Shown here piece after piece: positions 1 to 8,567 of a stretch of DNA of 64,000 nucleotides. This stretch comes from JAKZVK01 sp965237575 (GTDB lineage: Bacteria > Acidobacteriota > Terriglobia > Bryobacterales > UBA6623), in the NCBI GenBank assembly GCA_965237575.1, contig CBDEGI010000003.1:930001-994000 (forward strand), given 5' to 3'. How positions within the stretch are numbered: position 1 is the first letter of the stretch; every line of letters begins with the position of its first letter. The notes under the pieces were generated by a model. It was given only the letters and a program-made list of their open reading frames with translations. It did no database searches and was not told where the DNA came from. The position numbers and the translations under genes are program-made.

Positions 1-74
1 CCGGGGAGCACCTGGCGCGGTACCACGCTTGGGATGGCATACGCGCCGTTGACTATCTGCTCACTCGCGATTGA
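1..74 (+). pseudogene. 3' scrap of a probable alpha/beta-hydrolase (acetyl xylan esterase-like)
   Basis: An open frame enters from the left edge and stops with TGA at 72-74. Its last residues include HAWDGIRAVDYLLTR, which resembles the helix found in acetyl-xylan-esterase-like hydrolases, where this segment is normally followed by PEVD and the nucleophile elbow. The next frame downstream reads EVDA, so the stop probably reflects a frameshift and the rest of the gene is lost or scrambled. Family recall is the only basis for the name, and only 23 residues are visible. Confidence 0.3.
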
Positions 75-150
75 GGTCGACGCCGGCCACAGCGGAGCAG
101 AGCCGCAAGCCGGGCCCGACGTGGCTGTGCACCTCCCGGCGGCAGTAGGC

Positions 151-226
151 TTACCCGCCCCAGTCGCAGCCCCTCTCATCCGTCCCCCTTACCCGCCCCA
201 GTCGCAGCCCCTCTCATCCGTCCCCC
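151..226. repeat. 38-bp tandem direct repeat, two copies
   Basis: The units at 151-188 and 189-226 appear identical and are rich in C and T. They lie in the gap between the hydrolase scrap and the convergent end of the sugar operon. No function is visible. Confidence 0.8.
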
Positions 227-240
227 ACCGGCATCAAACT

Positions 241-1182
241 TCAACGGCACTCGAGAAACCGCCCGTAATCGCGAATATAATCGTCTGGATCGTAACGTTC
301 TGAAGCGAACACCAGCAAGACTGCGTCCCTGGTGTACTTGTATTGAATGCTCCACACCATAGGCGGCAAATAAAGACCCAAGTTGGGCCGCTCGAGATTG
401 AATTCCTGGCGGCTGATGCCATCATCGCCCACCACCGAACAACTGCCTTTTACACAGATTAGAAACTGGTGACACTCAATGTGGGCATGCTCGCCTCTCG
501 TTTCCGCACTCGGCACGTCGAACACCAGGAAATACCGTTTTACACGAAACGGGATGTCATCCTCAAACTCCCCGACGCTGAGATTGCCTCGTAGGTCCCT
601 GACAAGTGGTAAGTGGTGCAGTGTCACCCGATTGACGCTGGTGGCTTCCACACCTGGCTCCTCGGGTTTGCTTGGTCCACCCATGGGAGGATGGAGATGG
701 GAATGCCCAGCGCCAACATAACCCTTGATTCGCGCCGGGCTCCCAACGACAATCGCATGGGGGGGGATGGACCGCGTCACAACCGCACCCGCACCCACCA
801 TCGCGTGCCGACCGATCGTCAGGCCGGGCAGGATCGTGGCGTTGGCGCCGACGGAGGCGCCGTGGCAGACAACCGTCCTAGGATACTTGTCAAGATACTG
901 CTGGCTGCGCGGAAACTGGTCATTGGTAAACGTCGCATTGGGGCCGATGAACACGTCGTCTTCCAAGGTAGTACCGTCCCACAGCTGAACGCCACTTTTG
1001 ACCGTCACTCGATCTCCCACTACGACGTCGTTTTCAATGAAAACGTGATCACAAATATTGCAACTCTCTCCAATCCGAGCGCCGGGCAAGACGTGTGAAA
1101 ACGCCCATATTCGGGTCCCCGTACCCACCCGCTCAGTTTCACAGCATCCTAGCTCATGTAGAAAGTAGCCCTTATCGCCCAT
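241..1182 (-). CDS. Bifunctional sugar N-acetyltransferase / dTDP-sugar 3,4-ketoisomerase (FdtD/WxcM-like)
   Basis: The 313-residue product has two domains. Residues about 1-155 form a left-handed beta-helix acetyltransferase with repeated hexapeptides (for example IGESCN, VVVGDR, DDVFIGPNATFTND). Residues about 180-313 form a WxcM/FdtA-type cupin with the motif RGEHAHIECHQF near residue 232. Fusions of this kind make dTDP-3-acetamido-3,6-dideoxyhexoses: the cupin moves the keto group from C4 to C3 and the beta-helix acetylates the amino group. It is the last gene of an operon in which reading frames overlap (11 bases with the glycosyltransferase upstream), which suggests translational coupling. 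Which sugar isomer is made cannot be read from sequence. The family call is firm. Confidence 0.88.
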   Translation of the reverse strand: MGDKGYFLHELGCCETERVGTGTRIWAFSHVLPGARIGESCNICDHVFIENDVVVGDRVTVKSGVQLWDGTTLEDDVFIGPNATFTNDQFPRSQQYLDKYPRTVVCHGASVGANATILPGLTIGRHAMVGAGAVVTRSIPPHAIVVGSPARIKGYVGAGHSHLHPPMGGPSKPEEPGVEATSVNRVTLHHLPLVRDLRGNLSVGEFEDDIPFRVKRYFLVFDVPSAETRGEHAHIECHQFLICVKGSCSVVGDDGISRQEFNLERPNLGLYLPPMVWSIQYKYTRDAVLLVFASERYDPDDYIRDYGRFLECR

Positions 1183-2143
1183 CGCTCTGCCTCATCGTGA
1201 AACCCGAGGGACGACCGGTAAATCCTTCCTCCCTCATGACTACGGCTTGTGGCCGGCCTTGAGTGTTCCCGTACGCTCGCCAAACATAGGCGCCGACGAT
1301 GCCAAGCCCCATCATGTTTAGTCCGCCGAAGAACAACATCGTAGTCACGGTGGCCGCATAACCGGGAACCTGCACCTCGTCGATGAGTCGCAGGCCAAGG
1401 ATGAGGAGCCCGAAAACAATGGCGACCAGCAGTCCAGTCCCGCCGCCCGCGATCAAGATCTTAACTGGCAGATCGGAGAAAGAAAAGATACTGTCCATCA
1501 GATAATCAAGTTTCCGACGTAAGTTCCAGGAGCTCTTGCCGTGTTTACGTACCTGCCGGCTGTAAAGGACCAACTTGCGTCGAAACCCTAACCAGAACAC
1601 CAAACCTATGAGTGAGGAGTGTTGCTCTTCAAGTTTCAGTAGTTCATTTTGAAACTGCCGGTTGCAGCCGAATACATCCATGCCGCCCTGGGGGATTTCT
1701 GCGATGACAAGTCTTCGATACAGCCACCAGAAAACCTGGGAAGCCATTCGGCTCAATCGAGGATCGTCGCGGTGCTCACGTGCCCCGATCATCACGTCGG
1801 CTTCGTCGGCCTTAAGATGTTTAAAGAACTCCAAAATCAATTCCGGAGGCTCTTGGAGGTCGGCGGCCATGACGGCCAGGTATTCCCCTGTGGCTGCCCG
1901 GAGGCCGGTACGAATGGCGGGAAACGAGCCATAATTGCGGGAGTGTACGATCAGATGGGAGGGAAACGGCATTTGTGGTAATCGGGCCGTTAGGAACTCA
2001 TAGCAGCGGTCAGGACTGCCATCGATCACAAAGATGGCCTCCAACGTAGCGTCGAGCTTCGCCTGCATCTGTTGTACCGCCGTCAGAAGATCAGGTATGG
2101 ACTGCTCGTTCTTGTAGACGGGAATTACCAGAGAATACATCAT
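1172..2143 (-). CDS. Membrane-anchored family 2 glycosyltransferase (GtrB/DPM-like)
   Basis: The 323-residue product starts with the GT2 fold signature SLVIPVYKNE and has the nucleotide-sugar-binding acidic region at AADLQEPPE (Asp95). Two C-terminal membrane segments at about 228-252 and 263-288 match polyprenyl-phosphate glycosyltransferases such as GtrB and ArnC. These load a sugar on undecaprenyl phosphate at the inner face of the membrane. It overlaps the aminotransferase upstream by 4 bases and the bifunctional enzyme downstream by 11. The likely role is to transfer a sugar made by, or used with, the neighbours, and the donor is inferred only from context. Confidence 0.85.
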   Translation of the reverse strand: MMYSLVIPVYKNEQSIPDLLTAVQQMQAKLDATLEAIFVIDGSPDRCYEFLTARLPQMPFPSHLIVHSRNYGSFPAIRTGLRAATGEYLAVMAADLQEPPELILEFFKHLKADEADVMIGAREHRDDPRLSRMASQVFWWLYRRLVIAEIPQGGMDVFGCNRQFQNELLKLEEQHSSLIGLVFWLGFRRKLVLYSRQVRKHGKSSWNLRRKLDYLMDSIFSFSDLPVKILIAGGGTGLLVAIVFGLLILGLRLIDEVQVPGYAATVTTMLFFGGLNMMGLGIVGAYVWRAYGNTQGRPQAVVMREEGFTGRPSGFTMRQSDGR

Positions 2144-3240
2144 ATCTTCCAGTGGTTGATGATCTCGCAGGTGCGTCTAACGGCGTCGAGGCTCAGTTCC
2201 GGATAGCAGGGCAAGCTCAGAATCCTTGGGAGCGCCTGCTCACTGATGGGGAGGTTCGTGTGGCCATAATCGGGTCGCAAGAAGGGTTGCTGGTAGTCGA
2301 GAAGCGGGTAGTGGACCCCCGTCGCAATGGTCCGCTTGTTCAAGTACTCACGCAGGGCGGCGCGGTGGCTGCACTGAACGACGTACAGGTGAGCTACATA
2401 ATCGTCGCCGACCACCGAGGGCGTATGAACATCCGGATGTTGTAAGGTCGTGTTGTAGCAGGCGGCGACCGCCTTGCGTTGGGCATTCCATTGGTCGAGA
2501 AATGGCAGCTTGACGCGCAGCACGGCGGCTTGCATCTCGTCGAGTCGACTGTTCTTGCCGCCGCGATCGGAGCTCTCATACTTGGTGGACCAGCCGTACT
2601 GACGCAGTCGTCTTACGCGTTCGGCTAGGGCACCATCGGAAGTCACGACGGCACCCGCATCGCCCAGTGCGCCCAAGTTCTTTGTGGGGTAGAAACTGAA
2701 CGCGGAGCCGTGCGCCCAGGTGCCAGCGCGCCGCCCTTTCAGTGATGCCCCATGCGCCTGCGCGCAATCCTCAATCAGGGCCAATGCGTGCCGGTCGGCG
2801 AGGGAACGCAAAGCCTCCAGATTCGCCATCCGGCCAAACAAGTGTGTGGCTATCACAACTCGGGTGCGCGGTGTGACACGGTCGGCCACTGACTCTGGAG
2901 AGAGCGTCAAACTGCAGGAGTCCACGTCGGCATAGACTGGTGTAGCGCCGGTGGCAAGCAGCGCAGTCGTCGAATACATCCCGGCATTGGCGGCGGTGAT
3001 GACTTCGTCCCCGGAGCCGGTTCTCATGGCACGCAGTAATAGCTCCAAGGCGTCCGTTCCGTTGGCGACGCCTACGCAGTGCTCGGCCCCGCAATACGCG
3101 GCGAACTCATTTTCGAAAGCATCGACCTCGGGTCCCAATGCGAACCAGCCGCTGGCCAACACGCGCTGCACAGCTTCGATCAGCGCGTCGGCTAGAGGGG
3201 CTGTATGTGCCCTGAGATCATTGATTCTATCGAGCTTCAT
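2140..3240 (-). CDS. DegT/DnrJ/EryC1/StrS-family sugar aminotransferase (FdtB/QdtB-like)
   Basis: The 366-residue length is typical. The PLP lysine is Lys187 in SFYPTKNLGALGD, and the cofactor-contacting residues are in IEDCAQAHGA (Asp158, Gln161). Enzymes of this family aminate 3-keto or 4-keto dTDP-sugars. Placed first in an operon with a 3,4-ketoisomerase/acetyltransferase fusion, it most likely forms a 3-amino-3,6-dideoxyhexose. The rmlA/rmlB genes for the precursor are not in the window. Start ATG at 3240; the upstream 420 bases separate it from the cytochrome gene, so its promoter should lie there. Confidence 0.88.
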   Translation of the reverse strand: MKLDRINDLRAHTAPLADALIEAVQRVLASGWFALGPEVDAFENEFAAYCGAEHCVGVANGTDALELLLRAMRTGSGDEVITAANAGMYSTTALLATGATPVYADVDSCSLTLSPESVADRVTPRTRVVIATHLFGRMANLEALRSLADRHALALIEDCAQAHGASLKGRRAGTWAHGSAFSFYPTKNLGALGDAGAVVTSDGALAERVRRLRQYGWSTKYESSDRGGKNSRLDEMQAAVLRVKLPFLDQWNAQRKAVAACYNTTLQHPDVHTPSVVGDDYVAHLYVVQCSHRAALREYLNKRTIATGVHYPLLDYQQPFLRPDYGHTNLPISEQALPRILSLPCYPELSLDAVRRTCEIINHWKI

Positions 3241-3659
3241 GCGATCGATAGAGAGATTATCGCCGCGGCGGCCGCAGCAGCGTCAGGCCCCGTTATCTTA
3301 GCAGCCTCGACAACGCATTCCGCGCGATGGGAGTGTCCGGTGACGCGACGATCGCGGACTGGTTCGGAAGTTGACCATCATCGCAGAGACACCGGAGACA
3401 AGATCAATCCGCAACCACCATTGCCGGAGACACCGAAAGTGATCAATCCGACTCCTTGTGAACCGTGGGGTAGCCGTAAACCGAGCGTCAGGCGCCGGGT
3501 CCCAACCGCCGGATACGGAAACCGTACGTCCCGTGGTCTGGGAGGGTTCCCGAGGCGCAATCCCCGGTACCCGACCGATCATCCCGCCCGGACCCCGCTT
3601 CTATACTTGGGGGGTTTGAAGTTCGGGGGTCGACGTATCTGTGAGGTCAACCGGAAGCT
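3241..3659. other. Gene-free stretch with a group II intron relic
   Basis: No convincing protein is encoded on either strand. The stretch should hold the promoter of the sugar operon on the minus strand. Its only recognisable content is a domain V-like hairpin on the plus strand, listed separately. Confidence 0.5.
3504..3538 (+). ncRNA. Group II intron domain V-like hairpin (relic)
   Basis: The segment folds as ACCGCC-GGATACG, GAAA tetraloop, CGTACGTCC-CGTGGT. That gives nine base pairs below and five above a two-nucleotide bulge, the layout of group II intron domain V. One C-C mismatch breaks the lower stem where intact introns usually have a C-G pair, so it looks mutated. A possible domain VI follows to about 3590. 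No reverse transcriptase accompanies it. I read it as the 3' scrap of an intron of a different class from the two others here. Confidence 0.5.
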
Positions 3660-4268
3660 CTACTGCCCCAAGTCATGGCAGAGCTGGCACTCGGTGGAAA
3701 CCCGTCTCGCTCCGTGACAGTTCATGCAATAGATCATGCTGGTCGAAACCTCTTTGGCAAGCACTTCGCGCTCTTGCACAGGGCCGTGGCACGAAGCGCA
3801 CTTCTCGCCTGCTTTGACGTGGTTGCCGTGGCTGAAGAAGACGAAATCAGGGACTTGGTAGACGCGTACCCAGGACAGCTTCTGACCTTGGGAATGGACC
3901 TCGGCCAGTCGCTTAACGTCGGGGTGCTCTGTGCCGATCCCTCGATGGCAAAGCATGCACCGCCCGGCGTTCGGCAGGCCCGCGCGCTCCTTGTCTGCCG
4001 CGCCCGAGTGGCAATCGAAGCAGGAGATGCCCGCCGATGCGTGTTTCTTGTGACTGAACGGGATGGGCTGAGGCGCGACCTCGATGGGCAGATCCTCCTG
4101 CACACCTTTGTAGACCGGCGGGGCCTGCTGCCCCAACGCTGCTAGAGAAGTGAGTAGGCGCAGACGAGGACGCAGGTGTGTCTCATGAGGCCGAAGACCG
4201 GGTCTGTATGCGCCAGTCCAACGTTCTCGCGCGATGATGTTGCCAGCGATTCTCGGCGTGTGTCGCAT
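3660..4268 (-). CDS. Pentaheme c-type cytochrome (c3/c7-like)
   Basis: The reading frame has five CxxCH heme sites at residues 83-87, 104-108, 157-161, 181-185 and 194-198, plus extra histidines (FSHKKH, FFSHGNH) that suit bis-His ligation. Proteins of this type carry electrons in the periplasm. The annotated N-terminus looks wrong. An ATG at 4186 opens MRHTCVLVCAYSLL, a good export signal, but in another frame. That frame stops at 4142-4144, just before AALGQQAPPVYK resumes in the main frame. The real gene is therefore probably 3660-4186 with a one-base frameshift near 4142. The truncated group II intron ends just upstream, so the promoter may have been altered. Confidence 0.8.
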   Translation of the reverse strand: MRHTPRIAGNIIARERWTGAYRPGLRPHETHLRPRLRLLTSLAALGQQAPPVYKGVQEDLPIEVAPQPIPFSHKKHASAGISCFDCHSGAADKERAGLPNAGRCMLCHRGIGTEHPDVKRLAEVHSQGQKLSWVRVYQVPDFVFFSHGNHVKAGEKCASCHGPVQEREVLAKEVSTSMIYCMNCHGARRVSTECQLCHDLGQ

Positions 4269-4289
4269 TCATCCTTCCACCCAATGCCG

Positions 4290-5189
4290 CTAAAGCGGCT
4301 TGACGTTCGCCAGCAGCGGCGAAATGACCGCTCCTTGCGGCGTGCCTACCTTCGTCTCCGACCCTTGCCCGTCTTCGGAGACTCCGGCCCGCAGCCACTT
4401 TTGAATCAGCCGCAGCAGCCGTGTATCTCCGATGCGGTGCTGGAGAAACTTCACCATCCATTCGTGGTCGATGTTGTCAAAGAACCCTCGAATGTCGGCA
4501 TCCAGCACCCAGTTCACCTTCTTGCGCGTCAGTCCCACGCTCAGCGCGTCCAGCGCTTGATGCGGGCTGCGCCCGGGTCGGAAACCATACGAGAAGCCCC
4601 GAAAATCCGCCTCGTAAATCTGGTTAAGGATGGTCACCACTGCCTGTTGAACGATCTTGTCCTCCAGCGCGGCGATGCCCAACGGACGCTGTCGCCCGTC
4701 GGCTTTCCGAATGTAGACTCGTCTCGATGGTTGCGCGCGATAGGCGCCCCGGTGCACCCGGCCGTGCAGATCGTCGAGGCGATCCTCCAGCCCGGTGGCA
4801 TACTCGTCCCAACTCACGCCGTCGACTCCCGGGGCCGCCGCTCGCTTCAACGCGTAGTAGCTTTGCCGCAGTCGATCGACCGTCAGATGATGGAGCAGTG
4901 CGGTGAACTGCTGATGCGTCCCTCCTTGCGCCGCTTGGCGCACACGACGCAGTCCGCTGGACGCGGTGTCCCGACTCTGCGTCCGGTCCGCGTTGGACTG
5001 TGCCGCGTTCTCCTTGGTCAACGGGCTTCCCTCCACAGCCTCCGCCTCCGGTTTCCCCCGCTGGGGCTGGCCCGAGTTGTTCGGTTGCTTCATCAGTACT
5101 ACCCCGTTGTCCGACTCCTCGCCGGCGTGCGTGTGGGTCGTGCGGCTTTCGCCTTCCCCCACCGGTCTGCCGTTACTGCCAACAGACAC
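4290..5189 (-). pseudogene. ltrA: Truncated group II intron reverse transcriptase/maturase
   Basis: The product keeps the N-terminal RT0-RT4 region, including KIVQQAVVTILN-like and DADIRGFFDNIDHE segments and GTPQGAVISPLLAN. It then ends in VKPL and a stop before the catalytic YADD box, the thumb and the maturase domain. The intact homologue at 10467-11945 continues past the same point for more than 200 residues. The product cannot be an active reverse transcriptase. Confidence 0.85.
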
Positions 5190-5498
5190 CGACGAAGTCT
5201 CCTGGTTCTCGTGCAGAAAGTTTCTCGGCGTGCGTGGGGTCTTCGACCGCGCCGGGCCCGGCGCAGACTCGCGATGTCGCCTGCGTCGGTGTGGCCTTCC
5301 GCATCAGAGCATGGCGTCGGCGCCCGAAACGAGTTCTTTCACGGCTCCATACCCAGCGTGCCGCTGCCTCTGTCAACGCTTCACCCGCGGCGTCGCCACC
5401 GCCGGCGCATGACTCGAGGTCAGGATGGTTCGCTACTCCTTTCCTGTGGGGCTCTTTCATCCCCAACTTCCTGCCGGTTTATCCCGGCTCTTTCGCTC
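4290..5498 (-). mobile_element. 5' part of a group II intron, 3' end deleted
   Basis: The 5' end, near 5498 on the minus strand, reads GAGCGAAAGAGCCGGGATAA and aligns over its first 90 bases with the 5' end of the complete intron at 12313. It is a diverged relative, not a recent copy. The element stops within the reverse transcriptase gene near 4303, and domains V and VI are absent, so it cannot splice. It is inserted in the 3' half of a DUF6714-like gene. The usual start GUGCG reads GAGCG here, another sign of decay. Confidence 0.72.
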
Positions 5499-5886
5499 CG
5501 TCCCCGAACTGCCCGATTCTCGCCGGGCTTCTCCATACTCATCCCCTGACCTGGGGCCGAACCGGCTTGGGAGACGGTCGGTACAAACGTCCAGCGTCTC
5601 CGGATCACGAACAGCAGCGATCAGATAGGCAAGCAGTAGGTAAGTGTAAGCCTCGATAGTGAACAGCGAGTCGGCGTCTCCGTTTCGCCCGCATGTCTTT
5701 TGCGTCAAGGGACTGCCAGGACTTACCCGCGAAGAACTCGGCCATGTCAGCGCACTCGGAACACGGTCCGTCAAACTCGCCCCCGTTGCGCCGATCGTAG
5801 GAACAGCGCGTGATGTTGTTCGGCGCCGGCGGAGGATGGTGCGCGAAGGCCTCCTCGATCCTTTGGATCAGAGCATCCGGTCGCAT
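5499..5886 (-). pseudogene. DUF6714-like protein, frameshifted and intron-interrupted
   Basis: From ATG 5886 the frame reads MRPDALIQRIEEAF and runs through GECDxC-like and FAGKSWQSLDAKDMRA segments. Near 5690 an extra A in GCGAAACGG shifts the frame; removing one A lets it continue as DADSLFTIEAYTYLLLAYLI and AAVRDPETLDVC. That order (short acidic/Cys region, GKxWxxLD, then a hydrophobic YLLLAYL segment) matches small hypothetical proteins I recall as DUF6714. The group II intron begins near 5498, so the natural C-terminus is lost. Function unknown. Confidence 0.55.
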
Positions 5887-5977
5887 TCCCTTCCATCGTA
5901 CGGACTTTGGATGTACCCATCAAAGCGAGTGGAGGGGAATCACGCCAACGGGGAAGGCGGTCCAAGTCACGGCTGTG
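5801..5977. repeat. 177-bp duplicated segment, copy A
   Basis: It is matched by 8697-8873 with about five substitutions and no length change. It covers the start of the DUF6714-like gene (minus strand) and the remnant of an ester-cyclase gene (plus strand). This copy is continuous with longer remnants of both genes, so it is the likely source. Confidence 0.9.
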
Positions 5978-6063
5978 AACATCGATCGGGTCGTTGGCGG
6001 GCGGATCGTGGAGAATGGCGGCGCCGCAAACCTGCTGGAGCCGCTGTTAGGAATCGAGATCCC
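5888..6063 (+). pseudogene. C-terminal fragment of a SnoaL-like ester cyclase
   Basis: The plus frame reads HRTDFGCTHQSEWRGITPTG, then VNIDRVVGGRIVENGGAANL and LEPLLGIEI. This matches the C-terminal strand and helix of SnoaL-like ester cyclases, which typically end with IDRxxxGKIVEHGGAANLL. No start codon or N-terminal half is present, because the segment abuts the divergent start of the DUF6714-like gene. It is a non-functional remnant. Confidence 0.55.
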
Positions 6064-6463
6064 TGACTGTGACCGATCTCCCAGGTCAGTTTCAGGAGTT
6101 CGGTGACCTGGAGAGGCAGATCGGCAATCGAGAATGGCTTAAGCCGGTTAGGAAAGGACGCTGAAAGCGCCCTGGGCGGAGTGAGCGGCATCGCGCAACC
6201 GGCCGTAAAACGACCGGCCTACAACGCGCTTCGCGCGGAAGCCGCCTGAAGGCAACTTGGGGAACAGCCGTGGGTCCTTCTCGACCGCCACGACGACCGC
6301 TGTGGCCCGCAAACGCAGCGCATGCCAAGACTGACCCGCTGCCATACCGCGACCCGGGAGCCCGAGAGCGCACACATCAGAGGCCGAGGCTCGGGCTCTG
6401 TCCCCTGCCTGTCCCCGAACTGCCCCGAACTGCCGCGCGGTGCGCTTCAAACCCTCGGCGTTG
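6064..6463. other. Gene-free stretch, no recognised content
   Basis: Open frames exist on both strands, but none has recognisable domains or a good ribosome-binding site. I see only imperfect short inverted repeats (for example CCGGCCGTAAAACGACCGGCC near 6200). Confidence 0.4.
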
Positions 6464-6913
6464 TCAGGGTGTGGCGCACGCCTGCCCCGTCCCGAGCCGA
6501 GCCGTGCCCGGCTTTTGTGCCACACCCGCCCCACCCTCTCCAGCGGCGCACACTCCATTGATTTCCCGCAGGGCGTCCTCGGCGGCTCGTCTCACCGAAG
6601 AGTCATCGTCCTCCAGAGCCTGCGTCAGGGCGGGCGTCGCCGGGCGAGCGTTCAGAGAGCCGAGAGCCTGCGCCGACTTCCGACGGACATCGACGGAATC
6701 GTCCCCTAGCGCCGCGATCAATGCCGGCACGGCCCCGGGTTGCCCCAAGCGACCCAATGCCCAAGCCACCTCAGCTCGGACAGGAGCGCTGTCGTTGCTG
6801 AGCTTTTCGATCAAGGCCGAAACGATTTCCGGAGTGTCGACGCCGATCCAACCAAGCGACCATGCCGCGTGCCGACGGGTCGTCTCACTAGAATCGCTCA
6901 GCGTAGCGGTCAA
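6464..6913 (-). pseudogene. HEAT-repeat protein, 3' part separated by frameshift
   Basis: The frame carries four to five HEAT/PBS-lyase-like repeats with the signature DxxxxVRxxAAxALGxLG. Coding character continues upstream of ATG 6913 to about 7000 (RDKAASALGKIGPPA), in a frame different from that of the long HEAT gene that ends at 7017. The two were almost certainly one gene. At least two indels between 6990 and 7020 scramble the joint. Its final 30 residues look like read-through after the last repeat. Confidence 0.65.
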
Positions 6914-7016
6914 GGGTCCCGACGCCGCGGCCGCGGGAGGGCCGATTTTGCCCAGGGCGGAAGCAGCCTTATCTCGAACCCATCGCGTCTTCGTCGATCC
7001 AAGCGACCAACCTCGA

Positions 7017-8567
7017 TCAAGGGCCTAAACGCGTCTCGTTGTCATCCGGACGGATCTTGGCCAGCGCATAGAGAGCATCGTGACGAGCCGAGTGGTCACC
7101 GCTGCGAAGCAACTCCACGAGTCCTCCGGCAGCCGCCGTTGCCTCGCAACCAATCTCAGCGAGAGCTTTCGCCGCGTGGGACTTTGTTCGCATGTCGGGA
7201 TCGCGTAGGAGTGCACTCAAGGCTCCGACCGCCTCCTTGGCGCCACAGCCGATCCTGCGCAGAGCGTTCAAAGCCGCCGGTCTCGCCTCGGCATCGTTGA
7301 GCAACTCGACGAGCAGGGGCACAGCCGGCGCAGCGTTGTCCTCCGCCGCGCCAAGCGCTGCAATCATCGCCGAGCGCGCCCTTCCGCTGCTGCTGCCGAT
7401 CGCCTCAGCCAGGGCGGGCACGGCAGGCCCTGCCCGGTAGCCCAGCGACCTGAGCCGGTTAGCAGCCTCGATCCGGACAACTTCGTTTGCTTCACGCAGG
7501 GCCTCCTCAAACGCGGGTAGAGCGGCGATCCCGAAACCCACGAGCAACTCGCCTGCCTGGGTGCGGGTGGTCGGGTCCGCGCTACGCAACGCCTCGGCCA
7601 ATCGATCCAGCGTCGCCGGGCCGGCCTCGCGTGTCGCCGCTTGGTGGGGAACGGTCAGAATGCGGATAGCGATTGGGGCTTCTTGCTCCCGGGGCGCCGC
7701 CTCCGGGCGGGGATCGATTGCGTCCAATGCCCTGCCGGCCGCGCTGCGGATCCATGGATGCGTGGCGTCGAGCGCCCGCTTGAGATCGAGAGTGGCAACG
7801 CGTGATTCCATGCCGATGTAACCCAAAGCATCCGCCGCCCTGCTGCGGACATAGAACTCGTTGTCGGGATCGTTTAGCGTTTCGATGAGGGCAGGGATGG
7901 CTTCCGACGCCTTCGGCCCCAAGAGAGCTAGTGAGTTGACCGCCGAACCACGCACATAGGTGTCTTGATCCCGCAGGGTCGCGATCAGGAGAGTCACAAC
8001 GGAGCGGCCCTCGGCATCAACTCTCGGAAGCGCGCCGGCGACCGCGGCCCGGACCAGTGGGTCCGGATCAGCGAGGCCATCGACGAGTCCAGGCAGCGCC
8101 GACTTCGCCCGACCGCCGATGCGGGCCAGAGCGTTGGCCGCCGAGCGTCGCACCCACGCGGATTCATCGTCCAGGCGCTCGGTCAGGTTAGGAACGGCCC
8201 GCGCCGCCGACGCGCCGATGCCGCCGAGAGCCCCGGCCGCAGACGCCCGCGCCCGTTCTTCCGCGTCACGCAAGAGACTTATGAGGGCCGGAACGGCCTC
8301 CTTGGCGTCAGCGCCCAGACCGCCTAGGGCATCGGCGGCCGATCCTCTGACGTCGACGGCCGGGTCGCCCAACGCGCGCAGGAGCGGCCTGACGGCGCTT
8401 TCGCCCAGGCCTCGGTCTGCTATCTGCTTGACTGCCCGGGCTCGTACTTTCTCGTCCGGATCATGCAGATCGCGGAAGAGGACTTCGACGCTGGGATCGG
8501 CGGCGGAAGGAACCGCGGCAGCGGCAATCAGACCGGCGATCAGGATCTTCGTAAAGCACCGTCGCAT
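7017..8567 (-). CDS. Exported HEAT-repeat (PBS-lyase-like) protein
   Basis: The preferred start is ATG 8567, which opens the signal peptide MRRCFTKILIAGLIAAAAVP followed by SAADPS; an upstream in-frame ATG at 8636 adds 23 residues with no signal character. About a dozen repeats of roughly 31 residues follow, each like DPDxxVRxxAAxALGxIG, predicting a curved alpha-solenoid for protein contacts outside the cytoplasm. The frame stops at 7017 in the middle of a repeat and the homology resumes in another frame downstream, so the native protein was probably some 170 residues longer. No catalytic domain is present. The partner is unknown. Confidence 0.8.
   Translation of the reverse strand: MRRCFTKILIAGLIAAAAVPSAADPSVEVLFRDLHDPDEKVRARAVKQIADRGLGESAVRPLLRALGDPAVDVRGSAADALGGLGADAKEAVPALISLLRDAEERARASAAGALGGIGASAARAVPNLTERLDDESAWVRRSAANALARIGGRAKSALPGLVDGLADPDPLVRAAVAGALPRVDAEGRSVVTLLIATLRDQDTYVRGSAVNSLALLGPKASEAIPALIETLNDPDNEFYVRSRAADALGYIGMESRVATLDLKRALDATHPWIRSAAGRALDAIDPRPEAAPREQEAPIAIRILTVPHQAATREAGPATLDRLAEALRSADPTTRTQAGELLVGFGIAALPAFEEALREANEVVRIEAANRLRSLGYRAGPAVPALAEAIGSSSGRARSAMIAALGAAEDNAAPAVPLLVELLNDAEARPAALNALRRIGCGAKEAVGALSALLRDPDMRTKSHAAKALAEIGCEATAAAGGLVELLRSGDHSARHDALYALAKIRPDDNETRLGP

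Noticed and set aside
4176..5549. 457-residue open frame on the plus strand
   Set aside because: Antisense to the truncated intron reverse transcriptase; no ribosome-binding site or known motif.
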